Below, piece by piece: positions 1 through 8,254 of a DNA stretch of 64,000 nt. Location: assembly GCF_003651225.1 (NCBI RefSeq), contig NZ_RCDB01000002.1, positions 496,001 to 560,000 of the forward strand, read 5' to 3'. The position numbers and the translations under genes are program-made. Each line of letters begins with the position of its first letter. Positions within the stretch are counted from its first letter, which is position 1. The stretch is from Microbacterium telephonicum (GTDB lineage Bacteria > Actinomycetota > Actinomycetes > Actinomycetales > Microbacteriaceae). The notes beneath the pieces are model-generated. The model searched no databases, was not told the DNA's origin, and was given only the letters and a program-made list of their open reading frames with translations.

Positions 1-673
1 AACGGATCTCAGTGTCACATGAACGCGCAACCTCCGGCGAATGCGTCACGACGATAACCGCTGCGCCCTCATATGCGTGCTGGCGAAGGGTTTCAACCAC
101 GAGCGATGCGGTCGCTGGATCTAGGTTGCCGGTCGGCTCATCGGCGAGAAGTACGCGTGGGCTGTTCTGAAGCGCTCTGGCCAAGGCGATGCGTTGCGCT
201 TGGCCGCCGGAAACCTGTCCCGGTTTGCGGTGTGCGGGCACATCGACCCCAATCCGGTCCAGAAGGAGCTGTGCTCGCTGGCGCGCGCTCTTACGGGGAA
301 CACCTGCGTAAAGCGCTGTCTCCGTGACATTCTCCAGCACGGTCCGGCTCTGATCGAGGGACGCGTCTTGGAACACGAAACCGAATGTCGACGCTCTCAG
401 CCGTGCACGGTGAGAATCACTCAGTCCCGTGACGACTCGCCCCTCCACCATTACATCACCGGCCGTAGGCCGTAACATCAGACCCAGCAGGTACAGTAGC
501 GTCGACTTCCCGCGGCCGGAAGGCCCCCGCAGCGCTGTCATCGACCCAGACCGGAACTGCGCCGACCAGCCCTCAACGACCGGCCTGTCGGCCTGATACC
601 CAAACGATACGTTCCTAGCCTCCAGCAGCAAGCTCGCATCGTCCCGAGGGTGGCCGCATGACTGATCAGTCAA
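1..673 (-). CDS. ABC transporter ATP-binding protein (MacB/LolD type), 3' end outside window
   Basis: This is a nucleotide-binding subunit of an ABC exporter or mechanotransmission complex; it runs off the left edge, so the last ~10-30 residues are missing. Reading the minus strand shows Walker A GPSGRGKST, the signature VSGGQAQR, Walker B VLLADEPTGNLD and an H-loop VTHSPE. All are intact, and the tract EPTGNLD is typical of MacB/LolD/FtsE-like ATPases. No ATG fits. A TTG at 673-671 overlaps the TGA of the upstream adaptor gene (TTGA), so the two are probably translationally coupled. A permease gene is expected further left, outside the window. The transported substrate is unknown; the neighbouring secreted peptides are an obvious candidate. 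Confidence 0.9.
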   Translation of the reverse strand, partial: MTDQSCGHPRDDASLLLEARNVSFGYQADRPVVEGWSAQFRSGSMTALRGPSGRGKSTLLYLLGLMLRPTAGDVMVEGRVVTGLSDSHRARLRASTFGFVFQDASLDQSRTVLENVTETALYAGVPRKSARQRAQLLLDRIGVDVPAHRKPGQVSGGQAQRIALARALQNSPRVLLADEPTGNLDPATASLVVETLRQHAYEGAAVIVVTHSPEVARSCDTEIR

Positions 674-1758
674 CGCACAACTCCAGTCGACGCAGGCATC
701 CGTACAGACGTACCCCGCTCTACGCCCTCGACGACAGACATCCCACGCGCGGAGACGACGACACTGACAGGGAGTCTTGCGCCGTCCTCGCCGATAAGCA
801 CGGTTTCACCATCGGCGTCGGTGGCGATTGCCCCTGATGGCACGACAAGACCCGCGACCGTGGGGACGGTAACAATTCTCGCTAACAAGTTCGTGATGCC
901 AGCGACGGGAATCTTTCCGCAGGTGTCCCCGCAGATCGATGTCCCGCCCTGCCCGTCCAGCGTGACGATCGTGGTGCTCGACTGCTCGTCTCGATACTGG
1001 CTAGCTGCTATTGCCTGCCAAACCTGACCATCAGGGGCAGTGAGTTCCACAGTCGCGCCGTCGGGCATGGCGGCGGCTTGGGCGTCCGTGGCAGAAATTT
1101 CGAACGATGGCGCTGAAGGAAGCACCCTGATGGCCGCCTCACCCCCTCCGAGCGCGAGACCACGGCCGATCACCTCAGGATCCAGGCTCACCCTTACGGG
1201 CAGAGTGGGCACGAAGATGACATCGCCCAGCGCCACGGATCCCGTCTGCTCGACGCCGATTGCTTTCTGCCAGGCCCGAATCGCTGACGTCGTGCCCCAC
1301 CGCACTCTTCCGTCGATGTCTCCCGAGTAAACTCCCGTGGCGGCGAGCATCCGCTGCAGCTGGGCGACGTCCTCTCCCTGCGCCCCGTCGTCGATTGTGC
1401 GATACGAGGGTACCTCACCAGACGCAATGACCACGGGGCGCTCATTTACGTCATACAGCACCGACCCTTGGGACACCTCGTCGCCAGGGGCGATCGCGAC
1501 TCCAGTCACGATCCCCGACGCCTGATTCGTTCCCACCGCAGAGAGCTCCCAGCTGGCGGCCGCCTGGAGGGTGAGGCTCAAGCCCACTTCGCCTGGCTCC
1601 ACTCGGACCGTTGTGTACTCGGTCGCCTGGGTGGGATCGTCGGCGGGCTGCAGTACAGTGGCCGCCGCCCACGCCACCACGGCGATGACGAGGACGAGCG
1701 CCACACCGAACGCGACCTTCCACCAGCGAGTGCCGCGCTGTGGATGAAGCGCGCTCAC
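670..1758 (-). CDS. Membrane-anchored adaptor (HlyD/MacA-like) with peptidoglycan-binding domain
   Basis: This 362-aa protein has an N-terminal transmembrane anchor (about residues 15-35) followed by an extracytoplasmic part. The first beta-rich segment (about 48-115) resembles a membrane-fusion-protein lipoyl/barrel half. A PG_binding_1-like domain follows at about 121-170, with the pattern GEDVAQLQRML...YSGDIDG...TTSAIRAWQ. A second barrel-like part makes up the C-terminus and includes one local Cys pair (CGDTC). Proteins of this build commonly accompany MacB-type ABC transporters in Gram-positive actinobacteria. Its stop overlaps the start of the ATPase gene, so they form one operon. It probably links the transporter to the cell wall; the substrate cannot be read from sequence. 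Confidence 0.8.
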   Translation of the reverse strand: MSALHPQRGTRWWKVAFGVALVLVIAVVAWAAATVLQPADDPTQATEYTTVRVEPGEVGLSLTLQAAASWELSAVGTNQASGIVTGVAIAPGDEVSQGSVLYDVNERPVVIASGEVPSYRTIDDGAQGEDVAQLQRMLAATGVYSGDIDGRVRWGTTSAIRAWQKAIGVEQTGSVALGDVIFVPTLPVRVSLDPEVIGRGLALGGGEAAIRVLPSAPSFEISATDAQAAAMPDGATVELTAPDGQVWQAIAASQYRDEQSSTTIVTLDGQGGTSICGDTCGKIPVAGITNLLARIVTVPTVAGLVVPSGAIATDADGETVLIGEDGARLPVSVVVSARGMSVVEGVERGTSVRMPASTGVVR

Positions 1759-1791
1759 AGCGTGAGCGCGTTCCCTGCCGGCATGTCGGCG

Positions 1792-1995
1792 TCAGATCGC
1801 ACCGGAGCCACCCGTTCGGGTCCAAGCGGCAAGCCCTGAGGAGCGGCGTGCCGCATCATCGGACGACAAAGGCTGGGGCTTGCCGGCGCGCCGAAACGAG
1901 CGGTCTGCGTCCGCGTTCTCGGTGCGGCGAGGCCGCGACGCGATTGCGGCCCAGGTGAGGATCATCACGACAAGCACTACAACGACGACGTCCAT
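1792..1995 (-). CDS. Possible small membrane protein
   Basis: A 67-codon frame reads from an ATG at 1995 (an upstream in-frame TTG lies at 2019). Its N-terminus is one strong hydrophobic helix, MDVVVVVLVVMILTWAAIA, followed by a basic, polar tail. It lies 34 bp upstream of the adaptor gene on the same strand and could be its first operon member. Only a weak AGG lies upstream as a ribosome site, and I recognise no family. It may equally be untranslated leader. Confidence 0.28.
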   Translation of the reverse strand: MDVVVVVLVVMILTWAAIASRPRRTENADADRSFRRAGKPQPLSSDDAARRSSGLAAWTRTGGSGAI

Positions 1996-2137
1996 GGCCA
2001 GAAAGTACAACCTACCCAACGGGGCCAGGCGCCCGGGGAGCGATTAGACGTTCGCTATTCACCCGATGTTCATGGACGACTGAGCGGCGGCACCGGTAGA
2101 CATTGAGCGTCCACTTCGACGAATGATGGAGGATCTC

Positions 2138-2545
2138 GTGCTCAAAACGTCCGCTCATCCACAACAACTTCGACGCAGGCGAGCGCGAGGAATCGGCGCC
2201 GCGCTTGTAGCCTGCGCCGCGGTGTCGCTCGGAATCATCATCCCCGCGAGCGCCGCGTCAGCAGCGACGACCTTCCCAATCGGCGGAGTGACGTGCTCCG
2301 GTGGCTCATCGGGATGGGTGGCATCGACTGCGCGCGCGAACGCGAGCGTCCAGCACAAAATCGTCACAAATGAATGGGTCGGCTTGGTCACCCGAGCAAA
2401 CCTCACCGGCGCGTATCAGACCTCGAACTACTACACGGGCAAGACCGGAGCCGTCCCGTGGGCAACGAATGGCAGTTACGTAACGCTCAGCGGCATGCTC
2501 CCGGGCGGCAACATCACATCGGCATCGGCATTCTGCGACAGGTAA
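2138..2545 (+). CDS. Secreted small protein A with Cys pair (unrecognised family)
   Basis: This 135-aa exported protein has a long basic N-region (RRRRARGIG), a hydrophobic core and a likely cleavage site after ASAASA. The mature part is about 92 aa with two cysteines: one about 11 residues in (VTCSGG) and one three from the end (FCDR). I chose the GTG at 2138 because a GGAGG lies five bases upstream; two in-frame ATGs at 2123 and 2126 lie in front of or inside that SD. The mature region aligns with the next gene (TxR..A....HxI, NLTG, QTxN, TNGSY, final CDx), so the two are paralogues. It is Gly/Ser/Thr/Asn-rich. The function is unknown; a bacteriocin-like or secreted signalling role is inference from the adjacent ABC/adaptor genes. 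Confidence 0.75.
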   Translation: MLKTSAHPQQLRRRRARGIGAALVACAAVSLGIIIPASAASAATTFPIGGVTCSGGSSGWVASTARANASVQHKIVTNEWVGLVTRANLTGAYQTSNYYTGKTGAVPWATNGSYVTLSGMLPGGNITSASAFCDR

Positions 2546-2555
2546 GGGGATCATC

Positions 2556-2906
2556 ATGATGCGCAAGAAACTGATCAAAGCCGCCGCGATCACCGCATTC
2601 GTCGCCACAGCACTCACGGTTTCCGTCGCCGTGCCTGCGTCAGCCCAAGAGTACTTCGGGTGGATCAATGGCAAGAACTGCGGAACGACCGGGTACGCAT
2701 ATACGACCACCCGCTCGGTCGCCGTCGACGACGAACACCAGATCAAGAACTACTCCAGCACGGCTGTCGACCGTGCCACATTCCAAAATCTGACCGGCCA
2801 AGTACAAACCCACAACAATTGGACCTCATTCCGACGCAGCGAATGGGCTTGGGTTCGCACCAATCAGGGTTCGTACTTATCGAGGGATCATCTGTGCGAC
2901 TACTGA
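2556..2906 (+). CDS. Secreted small protein B with Cys pair, paralogue of the preceding gene
   Basis: This 116-aa protein has a clear Sec signal peptide: MMRKKLIK, a hydrophobic core, then VPASAQ with cleavage near residue 30. The mature part is about 86 aa, aromatic and Asn-rich, with two cysteines (KNC near the start, LCDY at the very end). AAGGGGA lies 5-8 bases before the double ATG. It follows protein A by 10 bp and shares the motifs NLTG, QTxN, a Trp, TN(x)GSY and a C-terminal CDx. It is not a clear lactococcin 972 relative: the YSNY/HSATV-like core is not seen. It is co-transcribed with A and with the lipoprotein that overlaps its 3' end. Confidence 0.8.
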   Translation: MMRKKLIKAAAITAFVATALTVSVAVPASAQEYFGWINGKNCGTTGYAYTTTRSVAVDDEHQIKNYSSTAVDRATFQNLTGQVQTHNNWTSFRRSEWAWVRTNQGSYLSRDHLCDY

Positions 2907-3451
2907 GTCGCATGGTTGTCGGCGGGTGTGCGCTGATGGCCGCCGTGGTGATCGCCGGCTGCGCACCCGCCGTGCCCGCTGATTCGGAGCAGCTCAGCGG
3001 TGGGGCAGGCTTGACCACAGAGGAGGCACAGCACCTCGAGCAGGCAGCGAGCGCTGTGCAGCGTACGATCTCTTGCCTCGTCGACCGCGGCTGGCCTGTG
3101 GCAGAAACAGAAGGTGGGTGGGAGATTTCTACGCTGCAAGAGTCGCAAGTAAGCTCCTACGAGTTCGACCAGGCCGAGTGTCAGAAGGAGTCAGGGCTAG
3201 CGGGCATGGCTCCGCTTGCGGACACCCCCGATCGACTTGAGCGGCTCTACGACTATGAGCTGCAGCTAGTGCAGTGTCTGAGGAATCAAGGTATCGACGT
3301 CCCCGCTCCACCATCGGAGCAGACATTCCTGGAGCTGAGGCTCACGGACGATGCTTGGGCCGCCTACAACTCCGTGGACACGTCGCAATACAACCGGGAG
3401 TCGTGGGCCGAGCTCGAAGCGGCGTGCCCTCCTTATGGGTCGGTGGGGTGA
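2894..3451 (+). CDS. Small lipoprotein, possible third member of the secreted-peptide operon
   Basis: The protein is 185 aa with a lipoprotein signal: hydrophobic residues 8-22 followed by the lipobox IAGC, with the lipid Cys at 23. The start is a GTG at 2894, six bases after GAGGGA, and overlaps the end of gene B by 13 bp, which implies translational coupling. The mature part is acidic and soluble-looking with several Cys (SCLVDRGW, AECQKES, VQCLRNQG, EAACP), plausibly two disulfides. No family was recognised. As the surface-anchored partner of two secreted peptides it could be an immunity protein, a receptor or an assembly factor; this is inference. Confidence 0.75.
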   Translation: MRLLSRMVVGGCALMAAVVIAGCAPAVPADSEQLSGGAGLTTEEAQHLEQAASAVQRTISCLVDRGWPVAETEGGWEISTLQESQVSSYEFDQAECQKESGLAGMAPLADTPDRLERLYDYELQLVQCLRNQGIDVPAPPSEQTFLELRLTDDAWAAYNSVDTSQYNRESWAELEAACPPYGSVG

Positions 3452-3588
3452 CGTTCTCCGCCTCGCGGATCCAATGGTGACGCCCAGAGACTCAGTTCTC
3501 GGAACCCCGCTAGGCGTCGGTGCTCGTGAGATCGCATCCACTGCGGTGCAGGCTCCGAGCGTCGGTGCCACGATCCACTGAAAGCATT

Positions 3589-3602
3589 CGATTCTAGAAT
3601 CG
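3589..3602. repeat. 14-bp perfect palindrome at the transposase remnant's edge
   Basis: CGATTCTAGAATCG is fully self-complementary. It lies just before the point where recognisable transposase coding begins (about 3617) and about 140 bp after the lipoprotein gene. It may be part of the mobile element or a remnant of the target. The rest of 3452-3616 holds no gene I can support. Confidence 0.5.
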
Positions 3603-3616
3603 ACCATCGACGCAGA

Positions 3617-4393
3617 CAGACCCTTCGCGCGGGGCACCGGAAGGTCTGGGCGATGACTCGTCATGACGGGCACCTGGGGTCGCAGGCGACGGTGCTGCGG
3701 TTGCTGCGCGACGAGGGATTGATCCTGGGCGCGAACTACCAGCGGGAGCGGCGTCGGCTCGCCGAGCGTCGCAAGGCGGCGTTCGCGAAGGAGCCGACGG
3801 GACCGAACCAGGTCTGGCAACTCGACTTCTCCGAGTACGAGACCACGACCGGCGGGACCTGGCGGATCGCGTCGTGCCGCGACTACTGGGCGAAGTACGA
3901 GTTCGACGCGCACGTGTCCCCGACCGCGAACATGCACGACGCCGTCGCCGCCGTCGAACTCGCCCTCGCCGAAGCCGAAGCGCTCCTCGGCCACCCGCTG
4001 ATCGACGACTGTCAGATCGACGAGGCGACCGGCGAGATCCTCCCGGTCCTGACAATCGTGACCGACAACGGCGGCCCGTTCCGTTCGTTCACGTTCGAAG
4101 CGTTCATCGCGACGCGCCCCGAGCTGCGGCACGTCCGCACACGCGTGAGGATGCCCGGGCAGAACGGGTCACGCGAACGCGGGTTCGGGACGATGAAGTA
4201 CGAGTGGCTGTTCCGCGAAGAGATCGACGACGGCCTCCGGCTCGTCGAGCACGTCAACGCCTACCGGCGCGACTACAACCACGTCCGACCGCACGAAGCG
4301 ATCGCCTGGAACCGACCTGCCGACGTCTACGCCGGCACCGCCGACCCCATCATCCCCAACTTCAAGATCGAAGAAATCCTGCCAACTACTTGA
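3617..4393 (+). pseudogene. 5'-truncated DDE transposase (IS3-type, rve core)
   Basis: From an internal ATG at 3653 the frame gives 246 aa, but family-like sequence already begins 12 codons earlier (QTLRAGHRKVWAMTRHDGH), which is the end of the helix-turn-helix/HTH_21 part. The catalytic core is intact: D58 (WQLDFSEY), D138 (VTDNGGPF) and E175 (GSRERGFG), a D,D(36)E spacing, numbering from 3653. Full-length relatives have roughly 100 more N-terminal residues including the DNA-binding domain, so this copy has lost its 5' part and left end. The right end is probably near 4402, where the sequence reads TGTCCCGCGTCAAG on the minus strand. It sits at the edge of the accessory region that cut comM. 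Confidence 0.8.
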
Positions 4394-4706
4394 CGCGGGA
4401 CAAGCAGACCCCAAGGCCACACCGGGGAGCATGGTTAGTGCCCAGAGCGCAGTCCCCGTCTCGCCTGCCGGTCGTTACTCGGTCACGCTCACCATCCGTT
4501 CTCTTACGCGGGCGGGCGAGACCTGGCGATGGCGAGTCGTCTACCCACTCCTCCTCGTGGTGCAAACGATCGTCTGCCGCCGATACCTGCACGCGCTCCA
4601 CCAGCCCGCGCTTATCGGCTTCGGACTCAGCAGTCGCCTTCAAGCCGAATTCGCGATCGCCGACTGAAAGCAGCACTCCGCCTATGCGCCAGTGCTCGCG
4701 CCAGCA
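4394..4706. other. Junction region without a recognised gene
   Basis: These 313 bp separate the transposase remnant from the broken end of comM. Short open frames exist on both strands: 78 codons from 4431 on plus and 96 codons ending at 4386 on minus. Neither resembles a known family or has a good ribosome site. The stretch is probably debris of the element or of a lost gene. Confidence 0.5.
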
Positions 4707-5801
4707 TCACTGGATACTGTCCAGTCGTACACAAAGGACGACGAGTTGGATGCGCGCGGGGAAGGTGGCTCGGAAGCCGGCGCGGTGGATCTCGATCTCG
4801 CCGTTCTCGAGCGGCTGTCGCAGCGCGTCGAGCGCGTGCGCGGCGAACTCACCGGCCTCGTCGAGGAACAGCACGCCGCCGCTGGCCCGGGCGATCGCGC
4901 CGGGTCGCACGACGCGGCTGCCCCCGCCGACGAGCGAGGCGACGCTCGCGGTGTGGTGCGGCGCCTCGAACGGCGGCGTCCGCGCGAGATCGGGCACCGG
5001 GAGCCCGGACAGCGACCGGATCGATGCGGCCTGCAGCGCCTCCGCGTCTCCTAGCGGCGGAAGGATGCCGGGCATCCGGCGCGCGAGCATCGTCTTCCCC
5101 GCCCCGGGCGGCCCGCTCAGCAGCAGATGGTGTCCGCCGGCGGCGGCGATGACGAGCGCGTCGACGGCGTCGCGCTGACCGATCACGTCGGCGAGCTCGG
5201 GCACCGCGGCGGCGTCGCCGTCCGCGCGCGCCGCCCGCGGCGTCGCATCCTCGCCCTCCCCCGACGCCTCACCCTCGAGCGGGTCGAGATCGAGGCCGTG
5301 GCACCGCGCGACGTCCCGCAGGCTCGCCGCGGCGACCACCTCGACGTCGGAGACGAGCGACGCCTCGTCGGCGCACATCCGCGGCACGACGACCCGACGG
5401 TAGCCGGCTCGGGCGGCGGCCACGACAGCGGGCAGGATGCCGGGCACCGCCCGCAGCCTCCCGTCGAGGCCCAGCTCTCCCAGGTGAACGGTGCGCGCGA
5501 GCGAGACCGGGTCGAGCGGATACTCCGTCGCCAGCGCAGCGGCGGCGATCGCGACGTCGAGGATCGAGCCGTGCTTGGGGAGGCTGGCCGGCGACAGGTT
5601 CACGGTGATCCGGCGCCGTCCGAGGGCCAGTGCGCTGTTCGCGCAGGCGTTGTGCACGCGCTGCTGCGCCTCGCCCACGGCGCGGTCGCCGAGCCCGATG
5701 ATCGTGAAGCCGGGGGTCTGGTTGGAGAGGTCCGCTTCGATCTCGACGAGATCGCCGACGAGTCCCGTGAGCACGACCGACCACGTGCGGCCGAGCGTCA
5801 C
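4707..5801 (-). pseudogene. comM: comM/yifB, Mg-chelatase-like AAA+ ATPase, C-terminally truncated
   Basis: ComM is a hexameric helicase that promotes branch migration in natural transformation. The GTG start at 5801 overlaps the yraN stop (GTGA); upstream in-frame sequence is antisense-like noise. The N-terminal ChlI domain (about 1-170) is intact, as are Walker A GPPGAGKTMLARRMP near residue 230 and Walker B GGVLFLDEAGEF. After FPARIQLV the family normally continues with the ANPCPCG zinc region and sensor/arginine-finger segments for about 140 residues. Here 14 unrelated residues and a stop follow, giving 364 aa instead of about 505. The break is near 4740. The usual downstream neighbour dprA is also missing. 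Function is probably lost. Confidence 0.88.
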
Positions 5802-6160
5802 CGCAGGTCCTCCACGTGCTCGAGCACGGCCGTCTCCGGGTCGTCGCCGGTGATGCCGATGACGTCGACGCGCAGCACGCGCGCGTGTGCGAGGTGAGGA
5901 TGCTGCACGCACCACTCGCGCGCCAGCCGCCACAGTCGGGCGTACTTGCGCGCGTCGACGGCGTCGAACGGATGACCGTAGGCCTCGGTGCGCCGGGTCT
6001 TGACCTCGACGACGGCGAGGTCGCGGCCCCGCTCGGCGACGATGTCGATCTCGCCCTGACGCGAGCGCCAATTGCGGTCGAGGATCGTCCAGCCTCGCGC
6101 GATCAGATGCGCCGCGGCCCGGTTCTCGCCGGCCCGACCCCGTTCGTCCTTGTCAGCCAT
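5798..6160 (-). CDS. yraN: YraN/UPF0102 family nuclease-fold protein
   Basis: This 120-aa protein has the family core: GENRAAAHLIARGWTILDRN, then RSRQGEIDIVAERG and VVEVKTRRT. Together these form the E...D...ExK pattern of a PD-(D/E)XK nuclease fold. Its cellular role is not settled; it is usually encoded between rnhB/DUF2469 and comM, as here. Its TGA overlaps the comM GTG, so loss of comM may leave yraN as the last intact gene of this operon. Confidence 0.92.
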   Translation of the reverse strand: MADKDERGRAGENRAAAHLIARGWTILDRNWRSRQGEIDIVAERGRDLAVVEVKTRRTEAYGHPFDAVDARKYARLWRLAREWCVQHPHLAHARVLRVDVIGITGDDPETAVLEHVEDLR

Positions 6161-6253
6161 GCCCCGATGGTGGCCGGTGCGCCGCCTCCGCAGGACGCCG
6201 ACCGCGGCATCCGGGGAGAGGTCACCGGTATGGCCGGGATGGGGAGGAAGACG

Positions 6254-6577
6254 TCAGGAGTCGAGCGAGAGCTCCTCGGGCAGCTGGAAGTCGCGCCGCT
6301 GCAGCTCTTCGACGTTGACGTCCTTGAAGGTGAGCACGCGCACCGACTTGACGAAGCGGTCGGCGCGATAGATGTCCCAGACCCACACGTCGGTCATCGA
6401 GATCTCGAAGTAGAAGTCGTGCTCCGTGTCACGGCGGACGACGTTCACCTCGTTGGCGAGGTAGAAGCGTCGCTCGGTCTCGATGACGTAGGCGAACTGG
6501 TGCACGACGTCGCGGTACTCCTTGTAGAGCGCCAGCTCGAGCTCGCGGTCGTAGTCCTCGAATACTTCGTCGTCCAT
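6254..6577 (-). CDS. DUF2469 family protein
   Basis: This 107-aa protein is typical of the actinobacterial DUF2469 family, with an acidic N-terminus (MDDEVFEDYDRELELALYKE) and several conserved aromatic residues (FYFEISMTDVWVWDIYR). Its function is unknown. It is almost always found between rnhB and yraN in actinobacteria, and that order is kept here, with a 65-bp gap to rnhB and 93 bp to yraN. Confidence 0.92.
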   Translation of the reverse strand: MDDEVFEDYDRELELALYKEYRDVVHQFAYVIETERRFYLANEVNVVRRDTEHDFYFEISMTDVWVWDIYRADRFVKSVRVLTFKDVNVEELQRRDFQLPEELSLDS

Positions 6578-6642
6578 GGTGCTCTCAGTCTAGGCGTCAC
6601 GGCAGCGCGCAGCGCGCCGCCCGAGGCGCACGCGGCCCGCCC

Positions 6643-7302
6643 TCAGAACAGCGTCGGTGCGTCCGCGATCGCCCACGACGAACGGTGGTGGGAGCTCAGC
6701 CCGTGGGAGCGGATGGCGGCACGATGCTCGGCGCTGGCATACCCCTTGTTGCGCGTCCATTCGTACACCGGCGCCTCGTCGTGCAGCCGCACCATGAGCT
6801 CGTCGCGGGCGACCTTCGCGACGACCGACGCCGCGGCGGCCGACGCGCAGTCGCGGTCGGCCTTGACGACCGGGCGCACGGTCAGCCCGGGGCCGGCGAC
6901 GGGGGTGATGTAGTCGTGGTTGCCGTCGAGGATCACGATCGCGTCCTCGGGCACGATGCCGAGCCCCCGCAGCTCAGCGATGGCACGGGTCGCCGCCGTG
7001 CCGAGGGCCCGGATGATGCCGATGCGGTCGATCTCGCCGGCATCGCACCAACCGATCGCCGTGGCCATGGCCCACTCGGCGGCGCGGGCCGCGACGTCGG
7101 GGCGTTTGTGCGCGGGGACGAGCTTCGAGTCGCGCAGCCCCTCCGGCACCCGCTTGCGGGCGCGCGGGGCGTCGACGACCGCGACGCCCACCGCGACCGG
7201 GCCGGCGAGGGCGCCCCGCCCGACCTCGTCGCAGGCGATCACGAGCGGATGCTCGCGCAGCATCCGCCGCTCGAGCGTGAGCCGTGGCTCGACGACGGTC
7301 AC
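6643..7302 (-). CDS. rnhB: Ribonuclease HII
   Basis: RNase HII cleaves the RNA strand of RNA-DNA hybrids and removes single ribonucleotides misincorporated in DNA. The 219-aa product has the catalytic DE pair in IACDEVGRGALAGP (residues 25-26), a later Asp in VILDGNHDY, and KADRDCASAAAASVVAK, all diagnostic. The start is the GTG at 7302, overlapping the lepB stop (GTGA). The length is normal. Confidence 0.95.
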   Translation of the reverse strand: MTVVEPRLTLERRMLREHPLVIACDEVGRGALAGPVAVGVAVVDAPRARKRVPEGLRDSKLVPAHKRPDVAARAAEWAMATAIGWCDAGEIDRIGIIRALGTAATRAIAELRGLGIVPEDAIVILDGNHDYITPVAGPGLTVRPVVKADRDCASAAAASVVAKVARDELMVRLHDEAPVYEWTRNKGYASAEHRAAIRSHGLSSHHRSSWAIADAPTLF

Positions 7303-8063
7303 GGCTCTCCGGCGTCCGCGCCCTGTTCGGGCACCCCGTCGAAGACCTCGTGGTGGAAGTCGATGAGACCGAAGCGCGCGATCGGCCACGTGATGATGAA
7401 CGCCCGGCCCACGACGTTGTCGAGCGGCACGAAGCCCTGCGAGGGCTGCTCCTGGTTGTAGCGGGAGTCGCGCGAATGGTCGCGATTGTCGCCCATCACC
7501 CACAGGGCGTCGGCCGGTACGGTGACGTCGTACGGCACGGGCTCCGGCGCGGACTGGCCCGGCGCGAGGTTGAGGTACGGGGTCTCGTCGATCGGCACGC
7601 CGTTGACGGTGGTCTTGCCGAGCGCGTCGCAGCACACGACGTGGTCGCCCGGCAGGCCGATGATCCGCTTGATGAGGTGCTCGTCGCTGTCGGATGCCGA
7701 GATCCCCACCATCGAGAGAACCCAGTCGACGGCCTCGACGAGCGCCGAGCGCTCCGGCTGGGGCGGGGTGTCGAGCCAGCCGCCCGGGTCGCGGAAGACC
7801 ACGACGTCGCCGCGCTCGTAGCCGGTGAAGCGGGGCGTGAGTTCGTCGACCAGGATGCGGTCGTCCTGCTGGAGGGTCTGCTCCATCGATCCCGACGGGA
7901 TGTAGAAGGAGCGGACGAGGAAGGCCTTGACCACGACCGAGACGACGACGGCGATCAGGAGGATCACGAGCACGTCGCGGATCAGGGGCCACGGCCCGCG
8001 GCGACCGCCGGCACGGCGCGCCGGGGGGGACGGTTCCGCCGCGGCGGGAGGCGTCGTGCTCAT
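7299..8063 (-). CDS. lepB: Signal peptidase I
   Basis: This membrane serine-lysine protease removes Sec/Tat signal peptides. The 254-aa protein has a Pro/Ala-rich cytosolic N-terminus, one membrane helix (about 27-48), the Ser motif IPSGSMEQTL, the Lys motif LIKRIIGLPGD and the C-terminal box MGDNRDHSRDSR. The start is the ATG at 8063, preceded by AGAAGG; a longer in-frame start at 8129 lacks support. It is coupled to rnhB by a 4-bp overlap. Confidence 0.95.
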   Translation of the reverse strand: MSTTPPAAAEPSPPARRAGGRRGPWPLIRDVLVILLIAVVVSVVVKAFLVRSFYIPSGSMEQTLQQDDRILVDELTPRFTGYERGDVVVFRDPGGWLDTPPQPERSALVEAVDWVLSMVGISASDSDEHLIKRIIGLPGDHVVCCDALGKTTVNGVPIDETPYLNLAPGQSAPEPVPYDVTVPADALWVMGDNRDHSRDSRYNQEQPSQGFVPLDNVVGRAFIITWPIARFGLIDFHHEVFDGVPEQGADAGEP

Positions 8064-8205
8064 CGCATCCTTCTCTGCGGCCGGAGGTGTCGGCCGACTC
8101 TCAAGGGTCGCACACCGCGCCGCGCTCACGTGCCGCGCCTCGCACCGATCGGGTGACTCGCGCGCAGGTCGGCGCCCGCGGGACGGTGTGCTCCCGCACA
8201 GACGA

Positions 8206-8239
8206 CGGATGCCCCGGGGCCGAGGCCCCGGGGCATCCG
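8206..8239. terminator. Strong hairpin between rplS and lepB
   Basis: The arms CGGATGCCCCGGGGC (8206-8220) and its exact complement (8225-8239) form a perfect 15-bp stem with the tetraloop CGAG. It lies 16 bp past the rplS stop on the minus strand, with no clear U-tract, as is usual for actinobacterial intrinsic terminators. Confidence 0.75.
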
Positions 8240-8254
8240 ATCGCGGACGGCGCG

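Noticed and set aside
2138..2906. Lactococcin 972 family identity for the two secreted proteins
   Set aside because: Size, signal peptide and transporter context fit, but the characteristic YSNY/HSATV-like core is absent and both proteins carry a Cys pair unlike lactococcin 972.
4386..4676. A 96-codon frame on minus and a 78-codon frame on plus (4431-4667) in the junction region
   Set aside because: No ribosome sites, no recognisable homology, atypical composition; probably debris.
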